From positions 233,871-297,870 of the forward strand of contig NZ_JAVLVT010000006.1 in assembly GCF_031628175.1 (NCBI RefSeq): DNA of 64,000 nucleotides. The letters run 5' to 3'. A program made the translations under genes and the position numbers. Of this stretch, positions 50,294-59,432 are shown piece by piece. Under the pieces are notes generated by a model that made no database searches, had not been told where the DNA came from, and was given only the letters and a program-made list of their open reading frames with translations. The DNA is from Lipingzhangella_A rawalii (GTDB lineage Bacteria > Actinomycetota > Actinomycetes > Streptosporangiales > Streptosporangiaceae). The stretch's first letter is position 1; the number at the start of each line of letters is the position of its first letter.

Positions 50294-51745
50294 TCACTCC
50301 TGGAGCACCGCCTCCATGATGTCCCGAGCGACCGGGGCGGCCGAGGCACCACCACCGCCGCCACCGTGTTCGATCACAGTGGCAACCGCGACCTCGGGGT
50401 CGTCGGCCGGGGCGAAGCCGATGTACCAGCTGTGGTTGGCACGGTCACCACCGGCCTGGGCGGTGCCCGTCTTACCCGCGACGTCGATCCCACTGATGGC
50501 TGCGTTCGTACCGGTACCCCCCTCCTCGGTGACCAGCTTCATCATTTCGGTGAGGTCGCTGGCGGTGCTGGAGCTGACGGCGCCGGGCATGTACACCTCA
50601 GGGTCGGTCGAGGTGATCTCGGACAGGTCCGGTGCCTGCACACTGTCGACCAGGTAGGGCCGCATGACGTCCCCGTTGTTGGCGATCCCGGAGGCGACCA
50701 TGGCCATCTGGAGTGGGGTCGCCTCGAGATTACCCTGGCCGATCCCGGATCGCGCGAGAACGAACTCGTCGTCGCTCTCGTTCGGAGCCAGGCTCTCGGT
50801 GACATCCAGCGGAACCTCCAACGGCCCCTGGTTGAACCCGAAGGCGCTGGCCTGCTCGTACATCTGCTCCGCACCGAGTTCCATCGCCCAGTTCGCGAAC
50901 GAGGTGTTACAGGAGATCTTGATGGAGTTCGCCAGGGTGTCGGGATTCCCCCCGTTACAGGACATCCCGCCGGCGTTGCGCAGGGTCCCCCCGAGCTCCA
51001 TGGAGTCGGGTGCGGCCATCTCGCTGTCCGGGCTGGCGCCGTTCTCCAGGGCGGCCGCCGCGGTGACGATCTTGAAGGTGGAGCCCGGTGGGTAGCGCTC
51101 GTTGAACGCCCGGTTGAGCAGCGGATTGTCCTCCTCCAGGCGCGCGTCCAACTCCTCCATGGCCTGCCCCGACACCTCGGTGTCCAGGCTGGAGATCGGG
51201 TTGGCGTCGAAGGTGGGAATCGACGCGGCGGTCAGGATCTCGCCGGTGCTCGGGTCGAGAGCGACCGCGGCCCCGGTGTCGCCGAACTGCCGGAGCCCGT
51301 CCACGGCCGCCCGCTGCGCATCGGGGTGGAGGGTGAGGTGCGCGCTGGCGCCCTGGCTCTCCTCCCCCGAGATCATGTCCATGAAGTTACGCACCGCGAG
51401 CCGACTGTCCGAACCGTCCAGCAGGGAATTCTCCGCACGTTCGATTCCCGTCTCGTTGTAGAAGGAGAAGAAGCCGGTGACGTGGGCGAAGTACTCCGAG
51501 TCCTCGTAGACCCGCTGGTAGTCGTAGAGTGCGTCCTCCCCGGTCTCCTCGGAGTAGGCGATCTGCTCGTCAGCAACGATGATCGGGCCCCGCTGGTCGT
51601 CGAACTTGCGTTCGTTCACCCGTGGATTGCCGTCCGCCTCGCGCAGGGACTCCGCCGTTATGGCCTGAAGCCAGTTCACCTGGAGCAGCAGTGCTGCGAA
51701 CAGCACCATGAGGAAGACCGTCAAGCGTCGGATCGGTATGTTCAT
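50294..51745 (-). CDS. pbpA: class B penicillin-binding protein PbpA
   Basis: The 483-residue transpeptidase has a short cytoplasmic start, one transmembrane anchor (about 7-29), a pedestal and a transpeptidase domain with GSTFK (nucleophile serine), SCN and KTGT boxes. It crosslinks peptidoglycan in partnership with the RodA-type polymerase encoded upstream. ATG 51745 overlaps the rodA stop (ATGA). A glycine-rich stretch (HGGGGGGASAAPVA) precedes the C-terminal helix. Confidence 0.95.
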   Translation of the reverse strand: MNIPIRRLTVFLMVLFAALLLQVNWLQAITAESLREADGNPRVNERKFDDQRGPIIVADEQIAYSEETGEDALYDYQRVYEDSEYFAHVTGFFSFYNETGIERAENSLLDGSDSRLAVRNFMDMISGEESQGASAHLTLHPDAQRAAVDGLRQFGDTGAAVALDPSTGEILTAASIPTFDANPISSLDTEVSGQAMEELDARLEEDNPLLNRAFNERYPPGSTFKIVTAAAALENGASPDSEMAAPDSMELGGTLRNAGGMSCNGGNPDTLANSIKISCNTSFANWAMELGAEQMYEQASAFGFNQGPLEVPLDVTESLAPNESDDEFVLARSGIGQGNLEATPLQMAMVASGIANNGDVMRPYLVDSVQAPDLSEITSTDPEVYMPGAVSSSTASDLTEMMKLVTEEGGTGTNAAISGIDVAGKTGTAQAGGDRANHSWYIGFAPADDPEVAVATVIEHGGGGGGASAAPVARDIMEAVLQE

Positions 51746-53127
51746 CGCGAGATCACCTGCGTGGCTCCCTCGTCCTGGATCGCCTGCGGCGCGGGTTTAC
51801 GTGCGTTGTCACTGAGTCGCAGCAGCAGCCCGATCATGATCCAGCTCGCCATGATCGAGCTTCCTCCCGCCGACATTAGCGGTGTCGTCATACCCGTCAG
51901 CGGAATCAGCCGGGTCACGCCCCCCAGCACCACGAAGACCTGGAACGCGAAAATGAAAGACAACCCCGTGGCCAGGAGCTTGACGAACATCTCCCGGGAC
52001 GCCAGGGCGACCCGCAGGCCCCGTTCCACCAGCAGGAAGATCGCCATCACGATCACCATCAACCCCGCCAGTCCCAGCTCCTCACCGAAGGACACGAGAA
52101 TCAGGTCACTATCGGCGGCGAAGTTCTGGTCGGGCCGCCCGGCCCCGAGCCCAGTCCCGAGCAGTCCCCCCTCGGCCATCGCGTACAGGCCCTGGACCAG
52201 CTGCCACCCCTCGTTGTCCGCGATCTCCGGGTCGAAGGTGTTCAGCCAGATCATGACCCGCAGCTGCACGTGGCTGAACAGGAAATAGGCGATGGTGGCC
52301 CCACCGAGGAACATGGACACCCCGATGATCACCCAGGAGGAACGTTGCGTGGCCACGTAGATCATCGCGAGGAAGGTGCCGAACATCAGCAGCGAGGTGC
52401 CCAGGTCCGTACTGACCACCAGCAGCATGATCGCCAGCATCCAGGCGACGACCATCGGTGCCATGTCCCGCAGACGCGGAACATCGAAAACCCGGAAACC
52501 GAACACCTTGATCTGGCGGCTGGCCAGGGACAGGACGTCCCGTTTCAACACCAGATACGCCGACAGGAACAGCACCAGGGCGATCTTCGCGAATTCCGAA
52601 GGTTGCAGAGTGAAGCCACCGAAGCCGATCCAGCGTCGGGCTCCGAACCGCTCGATACCGATCACCGGCAGGATCGGCAGCATCATCAGCACGATCGCGG
52701 CCAGGGCGAACAGGTACGGGTAGCGTTGCAGGACCCGCGGCTCCTTGAGGAAGAACAGAACGCCCAGGCACAGCAGCATGCCCACGGCGGCCCAGATCAG
52801 CTGCATCCCGGCACCGGCGTGGTCCCCGTCGCCCTGGTTGAGACGCCACACCATGGCGAGTCCCAGACCGGTGAGGAACACTGCCAACGGCAGGATCAAC
52901 GGATCGGCGTACGGGGCGATGAAGCGTAGCGCCACGTGGGTGCCGATAGTGATCGCGATGAAGCCGATGCCGTAGCCGAACATGCCCACGGGAAGGCTGC
53001 CGTCCAGCGCCAGTCCGGAGGCCCCGAACGCCGACACCGTCACCGCCAGCGCGACCCCGAGCATGACCAGTTCGGCGTTCCTACGCTTGACCGGGGGAAG
53101 CGTCGCGGGCGCGTTGTCCTTACTCAT
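51742..53127 (-). CDS. rodA: RodA/FtsW-family peptidoglycan polymerase
   Basis: The 461-residue SEDS protein has about 12 transmembrane helices and motifs of the family: GFTLQPSEFAKIALVLFLSAYL, LVVSTDLGTSLLMFGTFLAMI and GVTRLIPLTGMTTPLMSAGGSS. It polymerises lipid II glycan chains. ATG 53127 overlaps the pstP stop. Upstream in-frame codons form an Arg/Pro-rich shadow of pstP and are excluded. Confidence 0.95.
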   Translation of the reverse strand: MSKDNAPATLPPVKRRNAELVMLGVALAVTVSAFGASGLALDGSLPVGMFGYGIGFIAITIGTHVALRFIAPYADPLILPLAVFLTGLGLAMVWRLNQGDGDHAGAGMQLIWAAVGMLLCLGVLFFLKEPRVLQRYPYLFALAAIVLMMLPILPVIGIERFGARRWIGFGGFTLQPSEFAKIALVLFLSAYLVLKRDVLSLASRQIKVFGFRVFDVPRLRDMAPMVVAWMLAIMLLVVSTDLGTSLLMFGTFLAMIYVATQRSSWVIIGVSMFLGGATIAYFLFSHVQLRVMIWLNTFDPEIADNEGWQLVQGLYAMAEGGLLGTGLGAGRPDQNFAADSDLILVSFGEELGLAGLMVIVMAIFLLVERGLRVALASREMFVKLLATGLSFIFAFQVFVVLGGVTRLIPLTGMTTPLMSAGGSSIMASWIMIGLLLRLSDNARKPAPQAIQDEGATQVISR

Positions 53128-54535
53128 CGGGCTGGTCCGGGGTGTCGGTGTCCGCTGCCGGGTCGGACCCGTTCTCCGCGGTGGCGGCGCCGGTCTCGGC
53201 GTTCGCCTCGGCATCCTGGTCGTCCGGGTCGTCCGCAACCGCGTCAGCGTCTGTGTCAGCTTCGGCGTCGTCCGCTGCCGCACGCAGCCGGTCGATCATC
53301 TCCTCGGCGGCGTCCTCGCTGTCGAACTCCTGGATGTTGCGGACCTGGTCCTGTTCGTTCTGCGGCAGGCTGTCCAGGGCGATGCCCGTGTCGTCGACCT
53401 GCTCCCAGAGATCGAACCCCAGAACGTCGGTGTTGAGTCCCTGATAGAGGGCGACGTTGTCTCCGGTTCCCTCGTCTGGGCCAACGAAGTACTGACTGTC
53501 GAGGAAGCGGCCGACCAGGATGAACCCAGCGACCGCGACCACGGTGACGACGACGAGGAAGGTCACCACCATCGGCCACCACCGCCGGGTCCCCGGTTCG
53601 GAGGCGGCGGGTTCCGGGGGCTCCGCGGGGGTTACGTCCTCCACCGGGTCCATCTCTGCGGTGTCCCGCGCCGGTTCCTCCCGGGGTTCCTGGGGTTTGC
53701 CCATCATCTCCTGGGCGCGCCCTGCCGGAGTATCCGGCGTCATCAGCGGTTCCCGCCGCTGATCCGCGGCCCCCACCCACATCCGCTCGGTGGTGGGACC
53801 GGCGATATCGGTGTCCGTCTCGATAACGTCGGCGATCACCGCAGTGATGTTGTCCGGACCCCCGCCCCGGTTGGCGAGGTCGATCAGACGCCGGGCCGCG
53901 GTCTCGGGCGAGGTCTCACTGCCCAGGGTCTCGCGAATGGTGTCCTCGCTGACCACTCCGGACAGACCGTCCGAACACAGCAGATAGCGGTCGCCCAGTT
54001 CGACCTCATACACCCGGATGTCCGGGTCGACCTCGCCCTGGCCGTTCAACGCCCGCAGCAGCAGCGAGCGTTGGGGGTGCGTGGCGACCTCCTCCTCCGT
54101 GATCTTTCCTTCGTCAACGAGGGTTTGCACGAGGGTGTGGTCGTGAGTGAGCTGGGTGAACTCGCTGCCGCGCAGCAGGTAAGCCCGGGAGTCACCGACG
54201 TGGATCAGCACGAGCCGGGACCCTGACAACAGCATCGCCGTCAGGGTGGTGCCCATGTTCTCGAGCTTGGGATCATCCTGGACGTGCCGGGCGATCGTGG
54301 TGTTGGCCGAGTCGACGGCCTCCTCCAGGGACTCGGCCATCTGCGAGGCAGGAATATCCCCGTCGAGAGGCTCCAGAGCGTTGAGCGCGATGGCGCTGGC
54401 GATCTCCCCGCCAGCGTGGCCGCCCATCCCGTCGGCGACCGCAAGCAGGTGGGGGCCGGCGTAGGCCGAGTCCTCGTTACCTTCGCGGAGGCATCCTACG
54501 TCGGAGTACGCCGCGTATCGGAGAGCGATTGTCAT
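53120..54535 (-). CDS. pstP: membrane PP2C phosphatase PstP
   Basis: The 471-residue protein has a PP2C domain (RYAAYSDVGCLREGNEDSAY, VADGMGGHAGGE, HVGDSRAYLL, LCSDGLSG, GGPDNITAVIADV), a linker, a transmembrane helix near 318-340 and an extracytoplasmic domain ending in about 60 acidic residues. It dephosphorylates PknA/PknB and their substrates. ATG 54535 overlaps the fhaB stop (ATGA). The acidic end is longer than typical. Confidence 0.95.
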   Translation of the reverse strand: MTIALRYAAYSDVGCLREGNEDSAYAGPHLLAVADGMGGHAGGEIASAIALNALEPLDGDIPASQMAESLEEAVDSANTTIARHVQDDPKLENMGTTLTAMLLSGSRLVLIHVGDSRAYLLRGSEFTQLTHDHTLVQTLVDEGKITEEEVATHPQRSLLLRALNGQGEVDPDIRVYEVELGDRYLLCSDGLSGVVSEDTIRETLGSETSPETAARRLIDLANRGGGPDNITAVIADVIETDTDIAGPTTERMWVGAADQRREPLMTPDTPAGRAQEMMGKPQEPREEPARDTAEMDPVEDVTPAEPPEPAASEPGTRRWWPMVVTFLVVVTVVAVAGFILVGRFLDSQYFVGPDEGTGDNVALYQGLNTDVLGFDLWEQVDDTGIALDSLPQNEQDQVRNIQEFDSEDAAEEMIDRLRAAADDAEADTDADAVADDPDDQDAEANAETGAATAENGSDPAADTDTPDQPDE

Positions 54536-55011
54536 TTGCGCAGTTCCAGTACGGTCTTGCCGATGCGAATTGGCTGGCCAACGGATACGGGGACCGCCTG
54601 CGTCACCTTCTGTTGACCAAGGTAGGTCCCGTTCCGCGACCCCAGATCTTCGACGAGCCAACGACCGTTGTCCGAGTAGATACGGGCGTGCCTGCCGGAA
54701 GCGTAGTCGTCATTGACGACGAGCGTCGAGTCCTGGCCTCTCCCGATGAGAATGGGGTGGGGACCGAGGTTCAGCTTTGTTCCGGTGAGGGGCCCCTTGG
54801 TCACGACGAGGTGGCTCGGTTCGTTGCGTCCCCCCCGAGGCTTCGGTTTCGGCTTGGACTCGCGCCGGGGACGCTCGGGGCGCTTCGACTTCTTACTGCT
54901 CTTCGCGGGCCCGAACATGTCCGTACGGATCACACCAACGGCCATGATCACAAACAGCCACAGCACCGCGAGAAACGCGAGCTTGATCACCATGAGGGTC
55001 AGATCGTTCAT
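54532..55011 (-). CDS. fhaB: FHA-domain membrane protein FhaB/FipA
   Basis: The 159-residue protein has an N-terminal transmembrane helix (about 7-27), a basic linker (KSSKKSKRPERPRRESKPK) and an FHA domain (ILIGRGQDSTLVVND, SGRHARIY, LGSRNGTYLGQQ). It recruits phosphorylated division and wall proteins. It is encoded between fhaA and pstP, as in other actinobacteria; 238 non-coding bases separate it from fhaA. Confidence 0.95.
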   Translation of the reverse strand: MNDLTLMVIKLAFLAVLWLFVIMAVGVIRTDMFGPAKSSKKSKRPERPRRESKPKPKPRGGRNEPSHLVVTKGPLTGTKLNLGPHPILIGRGQDSTLVVNDDYASGRHARIYSDNGRWLVEDLGSRNGTYLGQQKVTQAVPVSVGQPIRIGKTVLELRK

Positions 55012-55249
55012 TGAAGTGCTCGTCCACCCCTGTCGTGCTCCGGCTGGATGTCTGTGACGGCCACCGGCCCTCGGTATGGCACGTGACGTCGGACAGACCC
55101 ACTGGACGTGGTTATTCTGCCCGATCGGTCAAGCCTCTCGGGACGGCGCTCCCTCCATCCCCACGGTCTTTCCTGTGTCGTGACGGCCTCCCCTGTCGGG
55201 GACGCCATCGTGGTTGATCTCTGTTGGCCCTGGTCGGTTCGCGACAGCC

Positions 55250-55987
55250 CTAGTCCCGCCGGAAGGTCATCCGGGTATCGCCGAGAGCCAGCCGCGACCC
55301 GTCCACCAGGTGTGCACGCCGCACCTTCTGGTCATTCACATAGGAGCCATTGGTGGAACCGAGATCCACGAGGAAGAACTCGTCCCCCTCCTCCATCCGG
55401 ATCTCGGCATGGTGCCGGGAGACTCCGTTGTCGACCAGCCGCAGGTCGCAGTCCGTGCTCCGGCCCAGCAGCGTGACCTGGTTCTCGATCGGGAACGGAT
55501 CCCCGGAGCGCCCCTGGGAGGTGACGAGCAGCCGGGGCTGCCCCCGGAACTGGGACTCGGAGGCGCGCGGATAGTCACTCGGAGGCTGGCGGATCTCATT
55601 GGCTTCGACGGTCGTTCCGCGGATCACGCCCGAACGGATGCGGAACCGACCGGTCTTGAGGTCCTCCGCGAGATCCATCCGGACCTTGACCGGACCGACG
55701 AAGGAGTATCCCTGTTCACTGGCGTACTCCCGAGCCAGCTTCGACAGTTCGTCGCCCAGGCTGTCGGAGTAGACCGCGAGGCGCTCGTGGTCAGACCCGG
55801 CAAGCTCCACGACGAAGTCGTTGGGTACCAGCGTGCGTCCCTGAGCGACGATGGCAGCGCGTTCGTCCATCTCGCGCTGCACCCCGCTGGCCAGCTCGAC
55901 CGGCTGCACCTCGGCCTTGCTGACCGCCGCAAAGGCTCCTTCGACCAGGCTCTCCAGCCTGCGTTCGAAGTTCTGCAGCACTCCCAC
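55250..55987 (-). CDS. fhaA: FHA-domain protein FhaA
   Basis: GTG 55987 follows GGGAGG. The 245-residue protein has the N-terminal DUF3662 domain (GVLQNFERRLESLVEGAFAA ... VPNDFVVELAG) and a C-terminal FHA domain (TLLGRSTDCDLRL, SRHHAEIRM, GSTNGSYVND). It interacts with phosphorylated MviN/MurJ and PknB in mycobacteria. The linker between domains is short compared with M. tuberculosis FhaA. It heads the fhaA-pknB operon. Confidence 0.95.
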   Translation of the reverse strand: MGVLQNFERRLESLVEGAFAAVSKAEVQPVELASGVQREMDERAAIVAQGRTLVPNDFVVELAGSDHERLAVYSDSLGDELSKLAREYASEQGYSFVGPVKVRMDLAEDLKTGRFRIRSGVIRGTTVEANEIRQPPSDYPRASESQFRGQPRLLVTSQGRSGDPFPIENQVTLLGRSTDCDLRLVDNGVSRHHAEIRMEEGDEFFLVDLGSTNGSYVNDQKVRRAHLVDGSRLALGDTRMTFRRD

Positions 55988-56344
55988 GAGGTACCTCCCT
56001 TGACTGCCACTCCCGTGTGAGTGAGTTGGTGGACAGATCCTTCTCTCAAGCTTAAGCGCGCCCGCCCCCGGCATGGGGACGAGCAGCTCCAGCCCCCTCA
56101 ACCACGGAGATCCGCGACGGAGGTTACGGGACCGGACGTTGCGACCCTAATTCACTGGGACGATCGTAGCTTCGTTGTGGTTTCTGCCGGAGGGTCTCGT
56201 TCCGGGAAAACGGCCGGTACCGGCCGCGGGCGACCTCGCACCGCGTATGCACGACCCCCCACGAACTCGTGCTAGCCTTGGTCATGTCGCAGAGCGGGCA
56301 GCCGGGCCAGCAAGGCCCGGGCGTCAGCATGTGACATGTCACTC
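55988..56344. other. promoter region between fhaA and tRNA-Leu
   Basis: This 357-base region is divergent and should contain the main promoter of the fhaA operon (minus) and that of the tRNA (plus). The stretch 56140-56180 is less GC-rich (CCTAATTCACTGGGACGATC). No gene is evident. Confidence 0.4.
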
Positions 56345-56430
56345 GGGCGGGTGGCGGAATGGTAGACGCGCACGGTTCAGGTCCGTGTGTCCGAAAGGAC
56401 GTGAGGGTTCAACTCCCTCCTCGCCCACCA
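56345..56430 (+). tRNA. tRNA-Leu(CAG)
   Basis: The 86-base gene folds as a class II tRNA. Acceptor GGGCGGG pairs with CTCGCCC, followed by A and an encoded CCA. The anticodon arm is CACGG-TTCAGGT-CCGTG (anticodon CAG, leucine CUG codons), there is a long variable arm TGTCCGAAAGGACG, and the T arm is GAGGG-TTCAACT-CCCTC. Confidence 0.97.
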
Positions 56431-56485
56431 GCAGAATTCGGCCCGGGCACAGGGTGCCCGGGCCGATTCGTGTCGCAGGGCCGGT

Positions 56486-57382
56486 TCAGCCCTGCCCCGC
56501 AACGTAACTCTCGATCCCGTCGAGGAAGCGGCGCAGCGGGAAGACGATGCCGAAGCGGAACGACTCACTCTCCACCCCGGCGAATGCGCCCCGATCCTCC
56601 TCGGAGTGTGCGTCTGCTGCCCCGGAGCGCTGTGGCGGGTCGAACATGCCCGCCGCGACGATGCGGCTGAGGGTGGGGTAGCGGTCGGGAACCGCATAGG
56701 TCCGCAGTGCGGTCGCGTAGGCGGATTCCGGCTGCTCCTGCGGCGCGGTGGGGGAACCACCCTCCGTGGCCGGAGCCCCGGCGGCGCTCTCGGTCTCGGC
56801 ACGGGCCCAGTCCCGGATCGAGCCCTGCACAAAGGCGAAGGCACAGAAAGCCTCGACGTCGGAGAGTCCGCCTCGCGTGAAGGCGCTGGTTCCCGCCTCC
56901 ATCCAGGCGAGATGGTTGGGGCCGATGGGTGGCCCCGCGAACTGCATGGACAGGAACCAGGGATGGCGCATGAAGACGCGCCAGACCGCCCAGGCGATGG
57001 CCTCCACCTGGGCACGCCACGGCAGGGACGTGCCGTCCGGCGCCTCCGGGGTGGGGGGCTGACCCACCGCCCGGTCGATCATCACGTCCAGCAGTTGGGC
57101 CTTTCCGGGGACGTAGCGGTACAGCGACATGGTCGTGTAGCCGAGTTCCCCGGCGATGCGCTGCATGGACAGGGCGTCCAGGCCCTCGGTGTCGGCGATC
57201 GTGATGGCGGTGTCGGCGATCCGGTCGATACTCAGACGTGGTTTGGGGCCGCGTCGGGGACGTGGCGACTCCCCCCACAGCAGCTCCAGGCTGCGCATCT
57301 GGTTCACGACTGCGCCGGAACCACCGCCGCCGGGGTCGCCGGTGCCGCCACCGGGGCGCCTGCTCGTGTTTTCCGTCGCCAT
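56486..57382 (-). CDS. TetR-family regulator with TetR_C-type ligand domain
   Basis: The 298-residue protein has a TetR helix-turn-helix at about 50-100 (SIDRIADTAITIADTEGLDALSMQ, then ELGYTTMSLYRYVPGKA) and a C-terminal ligand domain resembling the TetR/AcrR C_11 type. The first 45 residues are Gly-rich. ATG 57382 follows GGGAGGGG. It is divergent from an ABC exporter operon, which it probably represses through the two palindromes in the shared promoter region. Confidence 0.9.
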   Translation of the reverse strand: MATENTSRRPGGGTGDPGGGGSGAVVNQMRSLELLWGESPRPRRGPKPRLSIDRIADTAITIADTEGLDALSMQRIAGELGYTTMSLYRYVPGKAQLLDVMIDRAVGQPPTPEAPDGTSLPWRAQVEAIAWAVWRVFMRHPWFLSMQFAGPPIGPNHLAWMEAGTSAFTRGGLSDVEAFCAFAFVQGSIRDWARAETESAAGAPATEGGSPTAPQEQPESAYATALRTYAVPDRYPTLSRIVAAGMFDPPQRSGAADAHSEEDRGAFAGVESESFRFGIVFPLRRFLDGIESYVAGQG

Positions 57383-57479
57383 CGCGCCATCCCCTCCCTT
57401 GACCGCGTCCCAGCCTAGATCCACATCTGCCCCGAACCTCCGGCTCGGACAGCTCCTCAACTCCGCAATCCCATCAATT

Positions 57480-57523
57480 GTGTATCGCATACACCAATAT
57501 GTATACTTCATAAACAGTTTATG
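57480..57523. promoter_or_regulatory. two palindromes in the TetR/ABC divergent promoter
   Basis: GTGTAT-cgc-ATACAC (57480-57494) and CATAAAC-a-GTTTATG (57509-57523) are perfect palindromes in a markedly AT-rich 170-base region between the TetR gene and the exporter. GTATAC lies between them. Their centres are 29 bases apart. They are the probable operators and overlap the likely promoter. Confidence 0.7.
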
Positions 57524-57551
57524 GCGAACACAGATAAGGATGAGGGGATGT

Positions 57552-58559
57552 ATGTCCGCAGCACATGTGACAGCCGAAGGTCTGTGTAAGCGCTATGGCC
57601 AGGTCACCGCGCTGGACGGGGTCGACCTGGACGTGCCGACGGGAACCGTCGTCGGGCTGCTCGGACCGAACGGTGCGGGGAAGACCACCATGATTCGCCT
57701 CCTGACCACCCTGGCCCGACCCGACGCGGGTCGGGCCAGGGTCGCCGGCCACGACGTGACCCGCGCCCCCGGGATGGTCCGGCGACGGATCGGACTGGCC
57801 GGACAGTACGCGGCCGTGGACGAGCTGTTGACCGCCCGCGAGAATCTGGAGATGTTCGGGCGGCTCTACGGGCTCGGGATCCGCTCGGCCCGCGGCCGGG
57901 CCCGTGAACTGATCGACCACTTCGACCTGACCTCCGCGGCGGACCGCCCGGCCCGCGGCTACTCCGGCGGGATGCGGCGCCGTCTCGACCTGGCCACCAG
58001 CCTGATCCCCGAGCCCGACGTGCTGTTTCTCGACGAGCCGACCACGGGCCTGGATCCACGAAGCCGAACGGGGATCTGGTCCTCGGTACGCGAACTGGTG
58101 TCCCGGGGCACCACCGTCATCCTCACCACCCAGTACCTGGAGGAGGCCGACCAGCTGGCCGACCGGATCGCGGTACTCGGGGCTGGCCGGGTCATCGCCG
58201 AGGGTCCACCCAGTGAGCTCAAAGGCAGGATCGGACACGACTGGATCGACGTGGCCATCCACAACGCCGCCGAACTCTCCGCAACCACCGAGATCGCCGA
58301 ACGTGTGTGCGGTACCCGGCCCCGGGTCGACTCCGATGCCCTGCGGATCAGCGTCACCTGCACCGATCGGGTGTCCCAGCTCACCGCCCTCGTGCGAGAA
58401 CTGGACACGGCCGGCATCGAAGCGGCGGACCTCTCCGTGCGCCGCCCCACCCTGGACGACGTGTTCCTGGCCCTCACCGGCGCCGACACACAACCACCGG
58501 CGATCTCGTCCGGCTCCTCCCCCGCCGCTCCCACATCCCCGCTGGAGGCCACTCGATGA
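57552..58559 (+). CDS. ABC transporter ATPase, DrrA type
   Basis: The 335-residue ATPase has Walker A GPNGAGKTT (38-46), Q-loop AGQYAAVDELLTARENL, signature YSGGMRRRLDLA, Walker B VLFLDEPTTGLDP and the C-terminal domain of the daunorubicin-resistance (DrrA) group (PTLDDVFLALTG). It energises the permease encoded by the overlapping gene, likely exporting drugs or lipids. GAGGGG precedes ATG 57552. Confidence 0.93.
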   Translation: MSAAHVTAEGLCKRYGQVTALDGVDLDVPTGTVVGLLGPNGAGKTTMIRLLTTLARPDAGRARVAGHDVTRAPGMVRRRIGLAGQYAAVDELLTARENLEMFGRLYGLGIRSARGRARELIDHFDLTSAADRPARGYSGGMRRRLDLATSLIPEPDVLFLDEPTTGLDPRSRTGIWSSVRELVSRGTTVILTTQYLEEADQLADRIAVLGAGRVIAEGPPSELKGRIGHDWIDVAIHNAAELSATTEIAERVCGTRPRVDSDALRISVTCTDRVSQLTALVRELDTAGIEAADLSVRRPTLDDVFLALTGADTQPPAISSGSSPAAPTSPLEATR

Positions 58560-59389
58560 GCACACCCACCACACCACGACCGGAAACCGCCGAGCGGGGC
58601 ACCGTCCGGACCTTTCTCGCCGACACCCGAACCATCGCGCGCCGCAGCCTGATCCACATTCCCCGGGCCCCCGAGGAACCGATCCTGGCGCTGGTCATTC
58701 CGGTCATGCTGCTGTTGCTGTTCGGGACCGTCTTCGGTGAGGTCATGGCGCCCCCCACGGCCACCACCTATATGGAGTTCCTGCTCCCGGGAATCCTCGT
58801 GATGGTGATGATGTACGGCGTCGCCGGCACCGCGACCGGAATCGCACGGGACGTCAGTAGGGAGGTGATGGACCGGTTCCGGTCCATGCCGATGTCGGCC
58901 GCAGCGATCCTCTCCGGGCGGGCCTGCACCGACCTGGTCCGGGGCGCGGTGGAACTCGCCGTCCTCCTGCTGGGCGGACTGATGCTGGGCTGGCGTTGGG
59001 AGGGGGGAATCGCCGCCCCAGCGGCGGCGATCGGCCTCCTGCTGCTGTTCCGATTCGCGATGATCTGGGTGGGCATCCTGCTCGGCCTGCTCGCCCCTGG
59101 CCCCGACGCCGTGGGGCTGGTCGTCTACCCGCTGGCCTTCCCACTCAGCGTGCTGTCCACCACGTTCCTCGCTCCCCAATCCATGCCGGACTGGCTGGTT
59201 CCCATCGCGGAGTGGAGCCCGATCTCGGCGGTCGTCGAGGCCGTCCGCGAACTGTTCGGGAACCCAACGGTCGGCGGGGAGTCCTGGGCCGCCCAGCATC
59301 CGCTGTTTCTGGCCGTGGCAGCTCCGCTCGCCCTCGTGGCCGTGTGTGCCCCGCTCGCCATATACCGCTTCCGCCGGCTGACCACCTGA
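58556..59389 (+). CDS. ABC-2 type permease, DrrB type
   Basis: The 277-residue protein has six transmembrane helices and the DrrB-like segment DRFRSMPMSAAAILSGRACTD. Together with the DrrA-type ATPase it should form an exporter regulated by the divergent TetR protein. ATG 58556 overlaps the ATPase stop (ATGA). Substrate unknown. Confidence 0.93.
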   Translation: MSTPTTPRPETAERGTVRTFLADTRTIARRSLIHIPRAPEEPILALVIPVMLLLLFGTVFGEVMAPPTATTYMEFLLPGILVMVMMYGVAGTATGIARDVSREVMDRFRSMPMSAAAILSGRACTDLVRGAVELAVLLLGGLMLGWRWEGGIAAPAAAIGLLLLFRFAMIWVGILLGLLAPGPDAVGLVVYPLAFPLSVLSTTFLAPQSMPDWLVPIAEWSPISAVVEAVRELFGNPTVGGESWAAQHPLFLAVAAPLALVAVCAPLAIYRFRRLTT

Positions 59390-59390
59390 G

Positions 59391-59427
59391 CGGTCCCGGT
59401 CCCGGGCCCGGAGCGGACCCGGGACCG
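59391..59427. terminator. hairpin between convergent permease and inhibitor genes
   Basis: GGTCCCGGG (59398-59406) pairs with CCCGGGACC (59418-59426); a competing pairing CGGTCCCGG (59391-59399) with CCGGGACCG (59419-59427) is also possible. It lies between two convergent stops. Confidence 0.65.
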
Positions 59428-59432
59428 TCGAC

